A DNA stretch of 64,000 nucleotides from Micropterix aruncella (lineage: Eukaryota; Arthropoda; Insecta; Lepidoptera; Micropterigidae), in contig OX155965.1 of the NCBI GenBank assembly GCA_944548615.1, forward strand, positions 17,538,806 through 17,602,805, given 5' to 3'. Made by a program: the position numbers and the translations under genes. Of the stretch, positions 55,871 through 64,000 are shown piece by piece. The notes beneath the pieces are model-generated. The model was not told the DNA's origin. It did no database searches and was given only the letters and a program-made list of their open reading frames with translations. Numbering within the stretch: the first letter of the stretch is position 1; every line of letters begins with the position of its first letter.

Positions 55871-56204
55871 GAATACATATGAGGGTATATTATGCCCATA
55901 TTGATGGCGTGCTTTTAACTAGAGATTGTGTCAACAACAGAAACAAATAATAGGATGCTGTTTCGTTTTACAGTCATGCGTGGCCGCTCGCGAGTTGCGA
56001 GGAAAAGAGATAGCCCCCCACCCCTCAGCAAACAACGCTCCGTTCTTTTCTCCGCTCCGACTAAAAAGTGCCATCTCTTTTTCGAGACATTCGTAAGATA
56101 TAAAACTTCATTGTTGCAGCTCGGAATATACTGAGAAAAATATTGGATTGATTCTTACATTATGGTAAGAATCAATCCATATGGTAAGAATCAATAACAC
56201 TGAA
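55871..56204. other. No gene; perfect hairpin at 56145-56178
   Basis: GGATTGATTCTTAC and GTAAGAATCAATCC form a perfect 14-bp stem around a 6-base loop, and a third partial arm follows at 56180-56194. The 68-codon open frame at 55928-56134 has no motif. Confidence 0.55.
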
Positions 56205-57300
56205 TAACGATGTTTCAATCGTAATATTGTTGAATTACAAGGAACTTTGTTGAAACTCCATTACTCGATTATATGTTCCTCACGGTTAAGAGCCTTATTA
56301 CAAAATAGCGTAGGTATTCTTTTAAAATGAGTTGAAAAAATAAACGCATTTTTTTTTGGATGTAACTATAAAAGATAGGATAAATAAATAAATAAATAAA
56401 TAAATAACTATTCAACCCTGGGAGAAAACCGCGGCACTGAGCGCTCTTCTCTTGCGCAAGCAAATATATACACAATTTCTAATTGTTTTTTGCAGTGTTT
56501 TCTCCTTTCTAATGACAATAATTTATATTATGTCGTATTGCTAAAAGAGTGAACTTTAATATAGTATAAGTATTATATAAGAATCTTATTTTATTTCTGA
56601 GAAAATTAGAATGATACAGGAAGATTTTTTTTTAATTTTGTGTAATTGTAAGTAATGTATACCTTGGATATGTGGTCAAAAAACGAAAAAATAAAGCCGT
56701 AGTGTACATCAAGAATACATGACGGACATAAAAAAAAATAGTATACGGTTTTCGTTGTAGTGATATTACTATATTAAGGAGCTCAAAGTTTGCCTTCCGA
56801 GCGTTTTACGAATAACGACTTTCGGAAAATGGGCTGAATAAGTAAATAATATTCGTTATATCTAAAATTAAAGGCCGCTATGGTCAACATCAAGAAATGG
56901 TCCAGGTAATTCAGTAATTAAAGTTTGTAGAAATCTCTTCATTTCTTGGAATTAGAACGCCAAAAATCCACTTTTCTTGCGTTTCTGGAAAAAATATGTG
57001 ATAGGGCTCTTAATACGGAAATAACAGTATACTGTAGTTTCAATATGATTCATGTGACCGACTATAATCGTATGTATACTACTACATGCTGTCACGTTAG
57101 AATCGAGATCCCAAGGTCGTGACATAATAAAATAACATTATGTTTTAACATTACGACACGGTAACTACCGTCACGCCAACACCGTTACGCGTCATATTAA
57201 TTATTACGAATGGACCACAGTCCGAGTTATAAACGTAATCCTTGTTGAAGCATCGTATTTCCATGTATTACATCGCTATATTTTTCTTAGTGGTAGAGTG
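56205..57300 (+). repeat. Dispersed repeat split by ~0.77 kb of other DNA
   Basis: The left half (about 56205-56280) and right half (about 57050-57300) match, in order, the continuous copy at 32855-33170. The intervening 56.28-57.05 kb contains an (AAAT)n run at 56384-56409 and AT-rich sequence with no recognised coding frame; it is presumably an insertion. Confidence 0.55.
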
Positions 57301-57500
57301 TAGAGAAACAATACTTTGAATTATTCTTCTTCTTGTCATATATTGCTTGTTTTAAACTTTATTGCACACACAATAGAGTACAACATGGGTTTATTGTCAA
57401 GTGGCAATATCTTACGACCATACGTCAGGGTTATAGTGACTAAATGTTTATGTAGGTAAATTAATATATAACAGGTGTCATTCTTGTAAAGTAGTGGTTA
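57301..57500. other. No recognised feature
   Basis: Short AT-rich spacer before the third foldback MITE. Confidence 0.5.
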
Positions 57501-57800
57501 GGGGCTCCTTAGACGATCAAGCATGCTTTTCAAGCATCGCGTCGCGGGCTGCGAGGGGATCGTAAACCGCAGGATATATGCATTTTTTTTAAATATTTAC
57601 TAAAAATGCCTAATTTTGTAGTTGTATACCAGGGAGTCAGGTTAATAAGACGTAATTGATTGATGAATGACGTGATTCCCTGGTAAAAACAACAAAATTA
57701 GGCATTTCTGGTAAATATAAAAAATATATATTTGCATATTTCCTGCGGTTTACGATCCCTTCCCAGCCCGCGACGCGATGCTTGATCGTCTAGAGAGCCC
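57501..57800. mobile_element. Foldback MITE, copy 3
   Basis: GGGGCTCCTTAGACGATCAA, GCATCGCGTCGCGGGCTG, ATCGTAAACCGCAGGA and ATACCAGGGAGTCAGG lead to a centre near 57655. They are mirrored out to CTTGATCGTCTAGAGAGCCC. The right arm lacks about 15 bases (CATGCTTGTCAAG region) near its end. Flanks read TTA on the left and ATTA on the right. Confidence 0.85.
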
Positions 57801-58984
57801 ATTACAATAAGAGAGAAATTAATAACATATGTCAACTCAATATAGAAGGGAGGAATGGGATATAACCATGACCTAGGAGACGGGTGATGGGTGGGTAAAT
57901 GGGGAGGGGGGGGGGGGTTATACACTAAGTAAAAATCTCTTAATAGATTTATAAACCCAAATAGGTATCAAGTTGTCTCAATGGCAAAGGCACTGTTCCA
58001 TATTCGGGCCGCCGGCACTGCAGATGACATCGACAAGAAAGTTGATGAATGCTGAGGTATATGTATATAGCCAGTAATAGATATATCTGAGCGCGTAATG
58101 AAATGTCATGCGATGAAAGCGGATAGAAGAGTTTATACAAATAAGAAGGCATGTTTCAATAAAGTACACAAATAATAGGGTGAGGATATGAAAATATCGA
58201 CATCGTCTAATTTCCTACGAAAGGTCGATATGTGATCAAACTTCTTCAAGGCATAAACGAATCGAATACAATCGATCTGAATCCTTTCCAGTTTGAGTGG
58301 ATCCTCATTAGCGCCTCATTCATATATGTCATGTCCTCCTAAATGCTTGGCGAATAATGGGTTGGATCATTATATGTAGCTTGGCCTAGAAAAATAGTTG
58401 ATAATAGCTATAATGGCTAATAGCTAAAAAAAATATTTAAAAAAATAGTTGAACAATTGATTTTCAGGCTCAACAGTTACAGAGTATCGAAAAAAAATAT
58501 AACCCATTCCATTTTCCAACTAAATGGTTAGATGGAAAGGAGTAGGGAAATTGACCAATAAACCCATCGACACAAGGCCATTTTCCGCTTAACAGCTTTT
58601 TATTTTTTACGAGTAATGTACCCGTCTGCAGGATGAAAAGGCCCATCAATATTATTACTACCATAAAAGTAAATCTTGCGTTTTTTATTGTCGGTTTTGA
58701 ATATTACAAATGCGTAGTAGACGGTTGAAATAGTTGGCAGTTGAAAACGACTAGTGTTTATGCGGCATTCGATTTTATTGGGCTATAAAGTGGGGGAATG
58801 ATGGAGGAGGATATATGAGCGAGAGTCGACAACCAAATCGTTTTGGTTATAAAAGAGACGCAGTGTTTACCACTCATTACGCACGAGGGTCGTTTGGAAA
58901 GCAAGTGGACAAACATTTAAAAGTCTCGTTAAAATAATTAGTTTCATAAGCCATCAATAAATATGTGAACCTGTCCAGTCGTCC
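57801..58984. other. No gene; G-run at ~57902-57917
   Basis: GGGGAGGGGGGGGGGGG at 57900-57917 could form a G-quadruplex. The rest is AT-rich with no recognised motif. Confidence 0.45.
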
Positions 58985-59645
58985 GGTAGCGAATGGTTTC
59001 GTGCAGCTTGGGCCATAAGAACCATTTTGTTCTCGATCGGCTCAACTTACGATTCAGCTCCTATTCAGAAGCCTCCTCGTGCGAAAAGCTACCCCGGGAA
59101 GACCCTCGCGTCTCAGGCCTCACGGCTGGTGGATCGGTTTCTCCTGGGGGATTGCCTCCGGCGCTACTGGATGGCTTGCTCGCCGTTCGGCGACGCCAAT
59201 CGGTTGGGCACTCTGACTATTGCTGAAGGAGTCTGGAGACTATGGAAATATACTGTCTCCTAAGCAGCGGGGGTGGATTTAGGTTGTTGTTATGCAATTC
59301 TTGAAACGACGGTTCGGCCACCCGAATCCGAGTGGTATGACGGGCAAAGCGCGTGAGCGACTTCGGTCCTGTAACCATTTGGGAGGAAGGGGGTATACAG
59401 ACGGAGATATCCTTCCAAAATGGTAGACAGGGGGCGAGGCTGTCCGCTGGATACCTTTCTCGGTGCCTCGCCGTAAGGCGCAGGCCTCTGTCGAGCATGT
59501 TGGATTAGCTAGACAGTAGATTTGTATTGTCTAAGTCATCTACGCTCATCTTACGGGAGATAGAACGTTCACTATCGTCAAAATTTCCTGAGGTGTGGAG
59601 TTCGCCCGTTGTAGTTGACAACTCTAACTCTGCGGAAGTACCGGT
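58985..59645 (-). repeat. GC-rich dispersed repeat, inverted copy
   Basis: On the minus strand it reads ACAACGGGCGAACTCCACAC, GATCGTTC-like words, CAATACAAATCTACTGTCTA, GCCTTACGGCGAGGCACCGA, GGAAGGATATCTCCGTCTG, ATGGTTACAGGACCGAAGTC, AGGAGACAGTATATTTCC and AGCTGCACGAAACCATT. This is collinear with 8.33-8.87 kb over its whole length, including TCTAGCTAA.CCAACATG.. in both. The intact collinearity of these two shows the unit is about 550-650 bp. Confidence 0.8.
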
Positions 59646-60271
59646 GCCACCTCTCATCTCTCATCTCTCATCTCTCCTGCCACAATCTAGCGCTCTCTTC
59701 ACGAAGAAGACGAGCATACTCCCCAGGGCTTCTGTAGTTTTCGTATAACTGAAACTTCAGAAAATCACGAATGCTAACAGACGTGTGCCTATCAGTATTT
59801 CCAAGGAAAGAGTCAAAGCGACCGCAGCGGCCGCGTTAGTATACACAAATAAACAGAAAACACGAAATCAATCACAAGAGCAGTCAGCCACGAACTGCAT
59901 TCACAGCGTCGGGTCTCGAGTGAGGGAATCCGAGTCAATCTTCATAAATCACTGCATCGGCCTGTGGCGAGTCGAAAACTGAGTTCACACGGTTTCTTTG
60001 TTCCGGTGAAAGATAGAAAATCACTGCGAAATAAAACAAAACAAAATAAATACAGGCCAGAGTAATTGAAAACAGATTTAGAATGAGAAAAACACATTTC
60101 GAACAATAAATTGTATTGAAATAAAAGCTTTGTATTATTTTATATACTGAATCATTAAGCGTCGATTTCTATATGAAACATGTAAGGAAAAGTAAAAAGT
60201 ATGAATAAAACCGTTGGTTTGCTCAATATACAATACATATTGAGTTTCAATATATAACCGATATCGGAATA
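59646..60271. other. No gene; (CATCTCT)n at 59655-59680
   Basis: A short CTCATCT repeat; otherwise open frames of 65-73 codons have no motif. Confidence 0.45.
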
Positions 60272-60396
60272 TCAGCATCCTGGACCTATACCGGTGCCAG
60301 CATCCTGGTCAAAACCTGAACCCAGCATCCTGGAGCCAGTCAGGTACCAGCATCCTGGAGCCAATCTGATACCAGCACCCTGGAGCCAGTTTAGTA
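60272..60396. repeat. 25-bp minisatellite, five units
   Basis: CCAGCATCCTGGAGCCAGTC plus AGGTA forms the unit. CAGCA(T/C)CCTGG recurs at exact 25-base spacing from 60272, 60297, 60322, 60347 and 60372. The first two units are the most divergent. It is non-coding. Confidence 0.9.
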
Positions 60397-61650
60397 TTAT
60401 CATGAAGCTAAACAGGCGCCGTTGGCCGACCTCACACATGGGTCTTAGTTGCCTAACTGCAACAGGGCCCATAAGCTATCCTGATTAAATACAGGTTAAA
60501 TACCTTGGAGCCTTTGTGGGGGGGGGGGGGAGGGGTGACTGCAATGGAGGTAGACTACCGAGACCAGCCTATCGGCATCGACCATGAGCAGTCAGGGTAC
60601 CGCAGCTGGGACCTAACTGAGCCTACAGATTTTATTGGCACGACGAGGGATTAAGTCGTGATGCGACGAAGACACAAGCCGTAAAGACCAATCCGCCAAT
60701 TAGCTATCTTTTTAACAGTACGACCCCCAAATGTGCCATTTAGGGGTCGTACTATTACAACAATAGTCAGTATGGTACTCTTATCAAGCGAGACTTAAAC
60801 AACTGGTCCAGCAATTTAATTTATATAATTAATTTAACAAAGTAGAAAGCAGTATTTAATAAAAGCAGGCAACGTAAATCAGTAGACGCTGTGCGACCGC
60901 TGCGCGGCCCCTGTCTGGATAGGAAACATCCACTATACTCATTAACGTTACTTAGCTTGTCTCCTTCGCCTAAGTTCACAGCCCCACTTAGTTGAGCTTA
61001 CTCGAGAGTTTGTGTTTACCTCTTCTCTGCCCCCGTCCTCATGGCAAGTAATATCGAATCCTCGACGAATCCTTATTTATTTAATTTGTCGTGGATTGTA
61101 TAAAATCAAAAATGAGTTCTTTCCGCCGCCAAATTCTGGTCGCCCTGGAAAACAAGAAAAATAACAAAAATATCCTAAAATATTACTTTAGGAATTAATA
61201 AAAAGAAGAATTCATAATCGAAGAAGAATAATTGAAGAATTCATTATTACGAGTTCGTACGCAAAACAAAGTCGTACTCAAATTTCCCGTAAATTGTAGG
61301 ATTTCACATATTTGTTTCGTTTTTCATCATGTCCGTTAGCTTATGAAATTATTATTAAATATAATAATAATAATAACCGCTTTAATTATAGGAAAAAGGC
61401 GTGCTAATTGCCTACTGTCAATATTCTGGAGCTAAGTTGTACAGATTTGCGAATATTCGCGAAATTATGTCGGGATAGTGATAACCTGCCTGGCAAGGCT
61501 GATCGAAAGAAAGTCTAGGCTGGATCTTTATCCAAGTTTTCTTATCGTCGTTTTCTTTAGTAAATATTAATTCAACTACCGCAAGCGGCCGCGCAAATTA
61601 CTCTGGGGTTTAAAGTGGCATATGTATATGAATATGCCGCTCTTGACTCT
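60397..61650. other. No gene; hairpin at 60717-60753 and G-run at ~60516
   Basis: A G-run with GAGGGG lies near 60516-60536. AGTACGACCCCCAAATG and CATTTAGGGGTCGTACT form a 17-bp stem (one mismatch) with a 3-base loop. No coding frame or repeat family was recognised in the rest. Confidence 0.5.
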
Positions 61651-61870
61651 TTAAGGACCATGGAACATAATATGTTCCATGGCATAACATGTTCATAACA
61701 TGGCACAACATGTTCATGAAATTATGGGAGACATATTATGTCTGCCATAATTTCAATAATCATTTTATAAATTATCGAACACGAATAATTTATACATTAT
61801 ATTTATGTTATTGAGACATCAGAATTCTAACATTAGCAAAAAATACTGTTTAAAAATATTTAGTTTTTTT
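61651..61870. repeat. Palindromic dispersed repeat, partner at 23.85 kb
   Basis: After TTAA it has a perfect 25-base palindrome CCATGGAACATA-A-TATGTTCCATGG (61658-61682). A second palindrome, ATTATGGGAGACATA with TATGTCTGCCATAAT (61721-61751), follows, then words collinear with 23.87-24.0 kb. The TTAA start and palindromic design suggest a MITE. Confidence 0.65.
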
Positions 61871-63390
61871 TTTAAATATCGCAAATGACCAACGAACTCT
61901 GGTGATTTTAAATAAATAAATGAAATATTTATGGCGACTTTTTCTTCTTTTAGTACGTATAATTTCTGAGTTAAATAATAAAATAATCAAATTTTGGAAA
62001 AAGTTGTAACTGCATCTTTATGACCACATCTTTATAGACCTCTTTATGTACCACCTATGTCCCATCAATTTATACAAAATCTATTGAACCAATTTTCACA
62101 AAACTTGACATAGATGTTATTTACGTCGACCTTTAACAGTTTTATGTATCAAAAATTTCCATACTCTACCGCGAAGCTAATGGTACTCAAAGGGTTAAAC
62201 CCTGTGGGATTTGGCAGTAAACCGTGCTCAATCGCACTGGGGTTTGTAGTCAATGTTCGCAACACAAATGCCAGAGCGGTACAGTCGGGCGACTGTGTGG
62301 GTCCAACAGGATATTGGTATTTTCAATAGATGAGAGAGAGACATCCTCAATCACAACTTGGCAAGCAACGAATCACAGAAAGACCGTTGATAGGTGGTAA
62401 ATTTAACTACGCTGTAAAAATCGGGCGATATTAATAAGGCACATATTATAGCCCATGGCAGTTTTCATATATTTTTGCATACTTATCACATTAACACGGC
62501 AGCTCACCGTTAAGGAAGCATGCCCTCGGCAAAATTCTCTCATTCAGAATTTACTTTTTTCCGGAACCTAATAACATTTATATGGATGCACAGCACGCAA
62601 AGCACGCATTGGGACAATGACCTTAAACGCCCAATTCAAGTAGCTTTAGCTATTGTCAATTTTTGAGAGTGTTCCGTTTCATGTTTATTCGCCATTGTTA
62701 GCCATTTCCCTTTGTGATCTGGTTTGTTTCGCAAAATCTATTGTTGGACTAACATATTCGGAAATGTAGGATTGTTATAATTATTGTAACGAAATACTCA
62801 ACGTGTATACTATATTTTAGGTCCTTGACTCCCCAATTTACTTACACTTTTCTCTGCTGGAGGGCAAAGCGGGCGAACGACCCTAGGAGGTGTGAAGTGA
62901 GTGGGCATAGTGCGACGGAACATTCGTACGAAGCTAGGATTGTAAGATTATATACTAAAATCAATCGACAGTATTGCCAGACTCCAATTTCCATTAAAAT
63001 AGCAAAACTGTATAGATAATTACAATCAATATCATAATTAATTAAATATATATTTTTCTGACTTTTTTGTCTTAATCTTTTTTTATAGAATGACGACTTC
63101 GTAAGTCGGAAAAACTCCAGATAGGAATCCGGTCTAGCGGTCAAGCGAAAAGTATAGTCGCTGTCCAAATAATAGGTCGGGAAGGCTAAAAGGCATGTTT
63201 TCTTTGGCACAGCGACGCAGCGTCAGTAACGCAAATTTAGTGAAGCGTTTAAATGCAATAAAAGGCAAAAAATTATTCATGGACCTCCAATTTAAGTACC
63301 CACATTCCTGTTTACGGTAATTTTTTGTCAAAAGTATAGTCCGATTTGTTTTTTTTTTCAGAATATAAATTTACCTTGGCCTGCAAAGTG
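61871..63390. other. No recognised feature
   Basis: AT-rich DNA. The longest frame, 122 codons on the minus strand (62842-63210), is Lys/Tyr/Leu-rich with no domain. No termini or tails were seen. Confidence 0.45.
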
Positions 63391-63394
63391 GGGC

Positions 63395-63445
63395 AAATGG
63401 AGGTGGGGGGGGGAGGGGGTGGAAGAGGAGGGGGGGGGGGTAAAT
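63395..63445 (+). repeat. G-rich tract, quadruplex-prone
   Basis: Four or more G-runs of five to eleven bases in about 45 bases (GTGGGGGGGGGAGGGGGTGG and AGGAGGGGGGGGGG). This arrangement favours a G-quadruplex on the plus strand. Confidence 0.8.
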
Positions 63446-63679
63446 CTTGACGTAATTTCGATATAACAACCCTTTTCAAGATAACAGCGTTTTAATGTTT
63501 TTTTTTTTCAATTTTCCCCTACGTTTCCCTTCTTGCCGCCCCCATACCATCAACCCCTTCCTACTACCTTTTGACCCTTAGTGGGCCTCAACAATATATA
63601 ACATCATTTAAAAGAGAAGGAGGAAAAAGAAAACAATATTTTTAAAGCCTTTCCGGCCCGTTGATTCACAATATTTGTT
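63446..63679. other. No recognised feature
   Basis: Pyrimidine-rich then AT-rich spacer without motifs. Confidence 0.5.
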
Positions 63680-63865
63680 AGTTAGTTTGTTTAGGTCAAA
63701 TGTTGTAAGATGAATTAGAACCACTTCCTCTAATTTTACATGTTGGTTCATTTCCGATGACAATGCATTTTTTTGGTGAGCATAACCTGATTCTACATCC
63801 AGGATTGGCTCCCGACGAGTATGCTCTTCCACGGTCAACATCACAGACACACACTTTTGACATCA
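63680..63865. repeat. Dispersed repeat, partner at 42.4-42.6 kb
   Basis: TTTGTTTAGGTCAAATGTTG, ATGAATTAGAACC, TTCCGATGACAATGCATT, CTGATTCTACATCCA.GATTG, GGCTCCCGACGA and GCTCTTCCACGGTCAACAT follow the order of 42.40-42.60 kb. Here it leads into CACAGACA repeats instead of the ~110-bp units. Confidence 0.7.
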
Positions 63866-64000
63866 CAGACATCGACATCACAGACACACACATACATACA
63901 TGGGTGCGAGCACATTTACATCAATGCATATTCACAGTGACGCTTCTGAATTCAGCCAAATACATATTCTGTGGCCGGGCTGCACCGCCCACGCCGGGCG

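Noticed and set aside
57698..57925. 75-codon proline-rich minus frame
   Set aside because: Created by the G-run and the foldback MITE arm.
62842..63210. 122-codon minus-strand frame
   Set aside because: AT-driven composition without motif; overlaps another open frame on the opposite strand.

Overview
This window reads as nuclear DNA of an arthropod, most likely a moth or butterfly. That assignment is inference. It rests on AT-rich DNA full of non-LTR retrotransposon tails, tRNA-headed SINEs, TTAA-flanked short DNA elements, a Penelope-like element, mariner and Tc1 remnants, short introns of 74-86 bp, and frequent TAGGTA-type words. There is no bacterial gene organisation, no complete conserved host gene, no intact long transposon gene and no CRISPR array.

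Layout: 1-240 holds a short repeat with a (TAC)n tail. 1.8-2.7 kb is a dead Jockey/CR1-type LINE 3' end. 3.8-4.6 kb has two short elements flanked by TTAA. 5.07-6.07 kb is a decayed ladder of ~320-350 bp repeats. 6.2-7.5 kb is a hAT-like element with an RTE fragment inside it. 8.3-9.4 kb has a GC-rich dispersed repeat and an RTE tail. 10.1 kb is a long (AT)n and 12.6-13.6 kb a large (GTGA)n/(GTGC)n satellite. 15.3 kb is a SINE. 16.2-17.5 kb is a Penelope-like insertion with a perfect 79-bp terminal inverted repeat and a 12-bp target-site duplication. 19.6-19.96 kb is a CpG-rich candidate first exon. 20.3-21.8 kb has two LINE ends. 23.4-23.6 kb has candidate coding exons. 24.2 kb and 26.1-26.7 kb are SINEs, the second split by a MITE. 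28.2 kb is a 5S rRNA-derived piece and 29.0 kb an RTE tail.

The second half: 32-33.5 kb holds a SINE and GC-rich repeats. 34.3-35.2, 38.1-39.0 and 40.8-42.1 kb carry copies of two TIR families, here called Z and Y, with several nestings. 36.7-37.6 kb is a LINE 3' end. 39.58-39.89 kb is a small two-exon open frame. 44.05-45.19 kb is a Tc1 transposase relic with a candidate in-frame intron. 50.4-51.1 kb is a mariner relic. 52.3-54.9 kb has a GC-rich repeat and two LINE fragments. 55.3-57.8 kb has foldback MITEs. 59-59.65 kb is an inverted GC-rich repeat, 60.27 kb a 25-bp minisatellite, and the end has G-runs and a further dispersed repeat.

There is no operon-like cooperation between genes. The organising principle is layered insertion of mobile DNA. 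The host candidates are small exon-like islands at about 19.6, 23.5, 39.6 and 49.6 kb, none identified beyond doubt. The density of dead elements and lack of recognisable genes fit heterochromatin, a large intron or a degenerate sex chromosome, which sequence reading alone cannot separate. All coordinates were read by eye; boundaries of degenerate repeats carry an uncertainty of roughly 5-20 bases unless described as exact.
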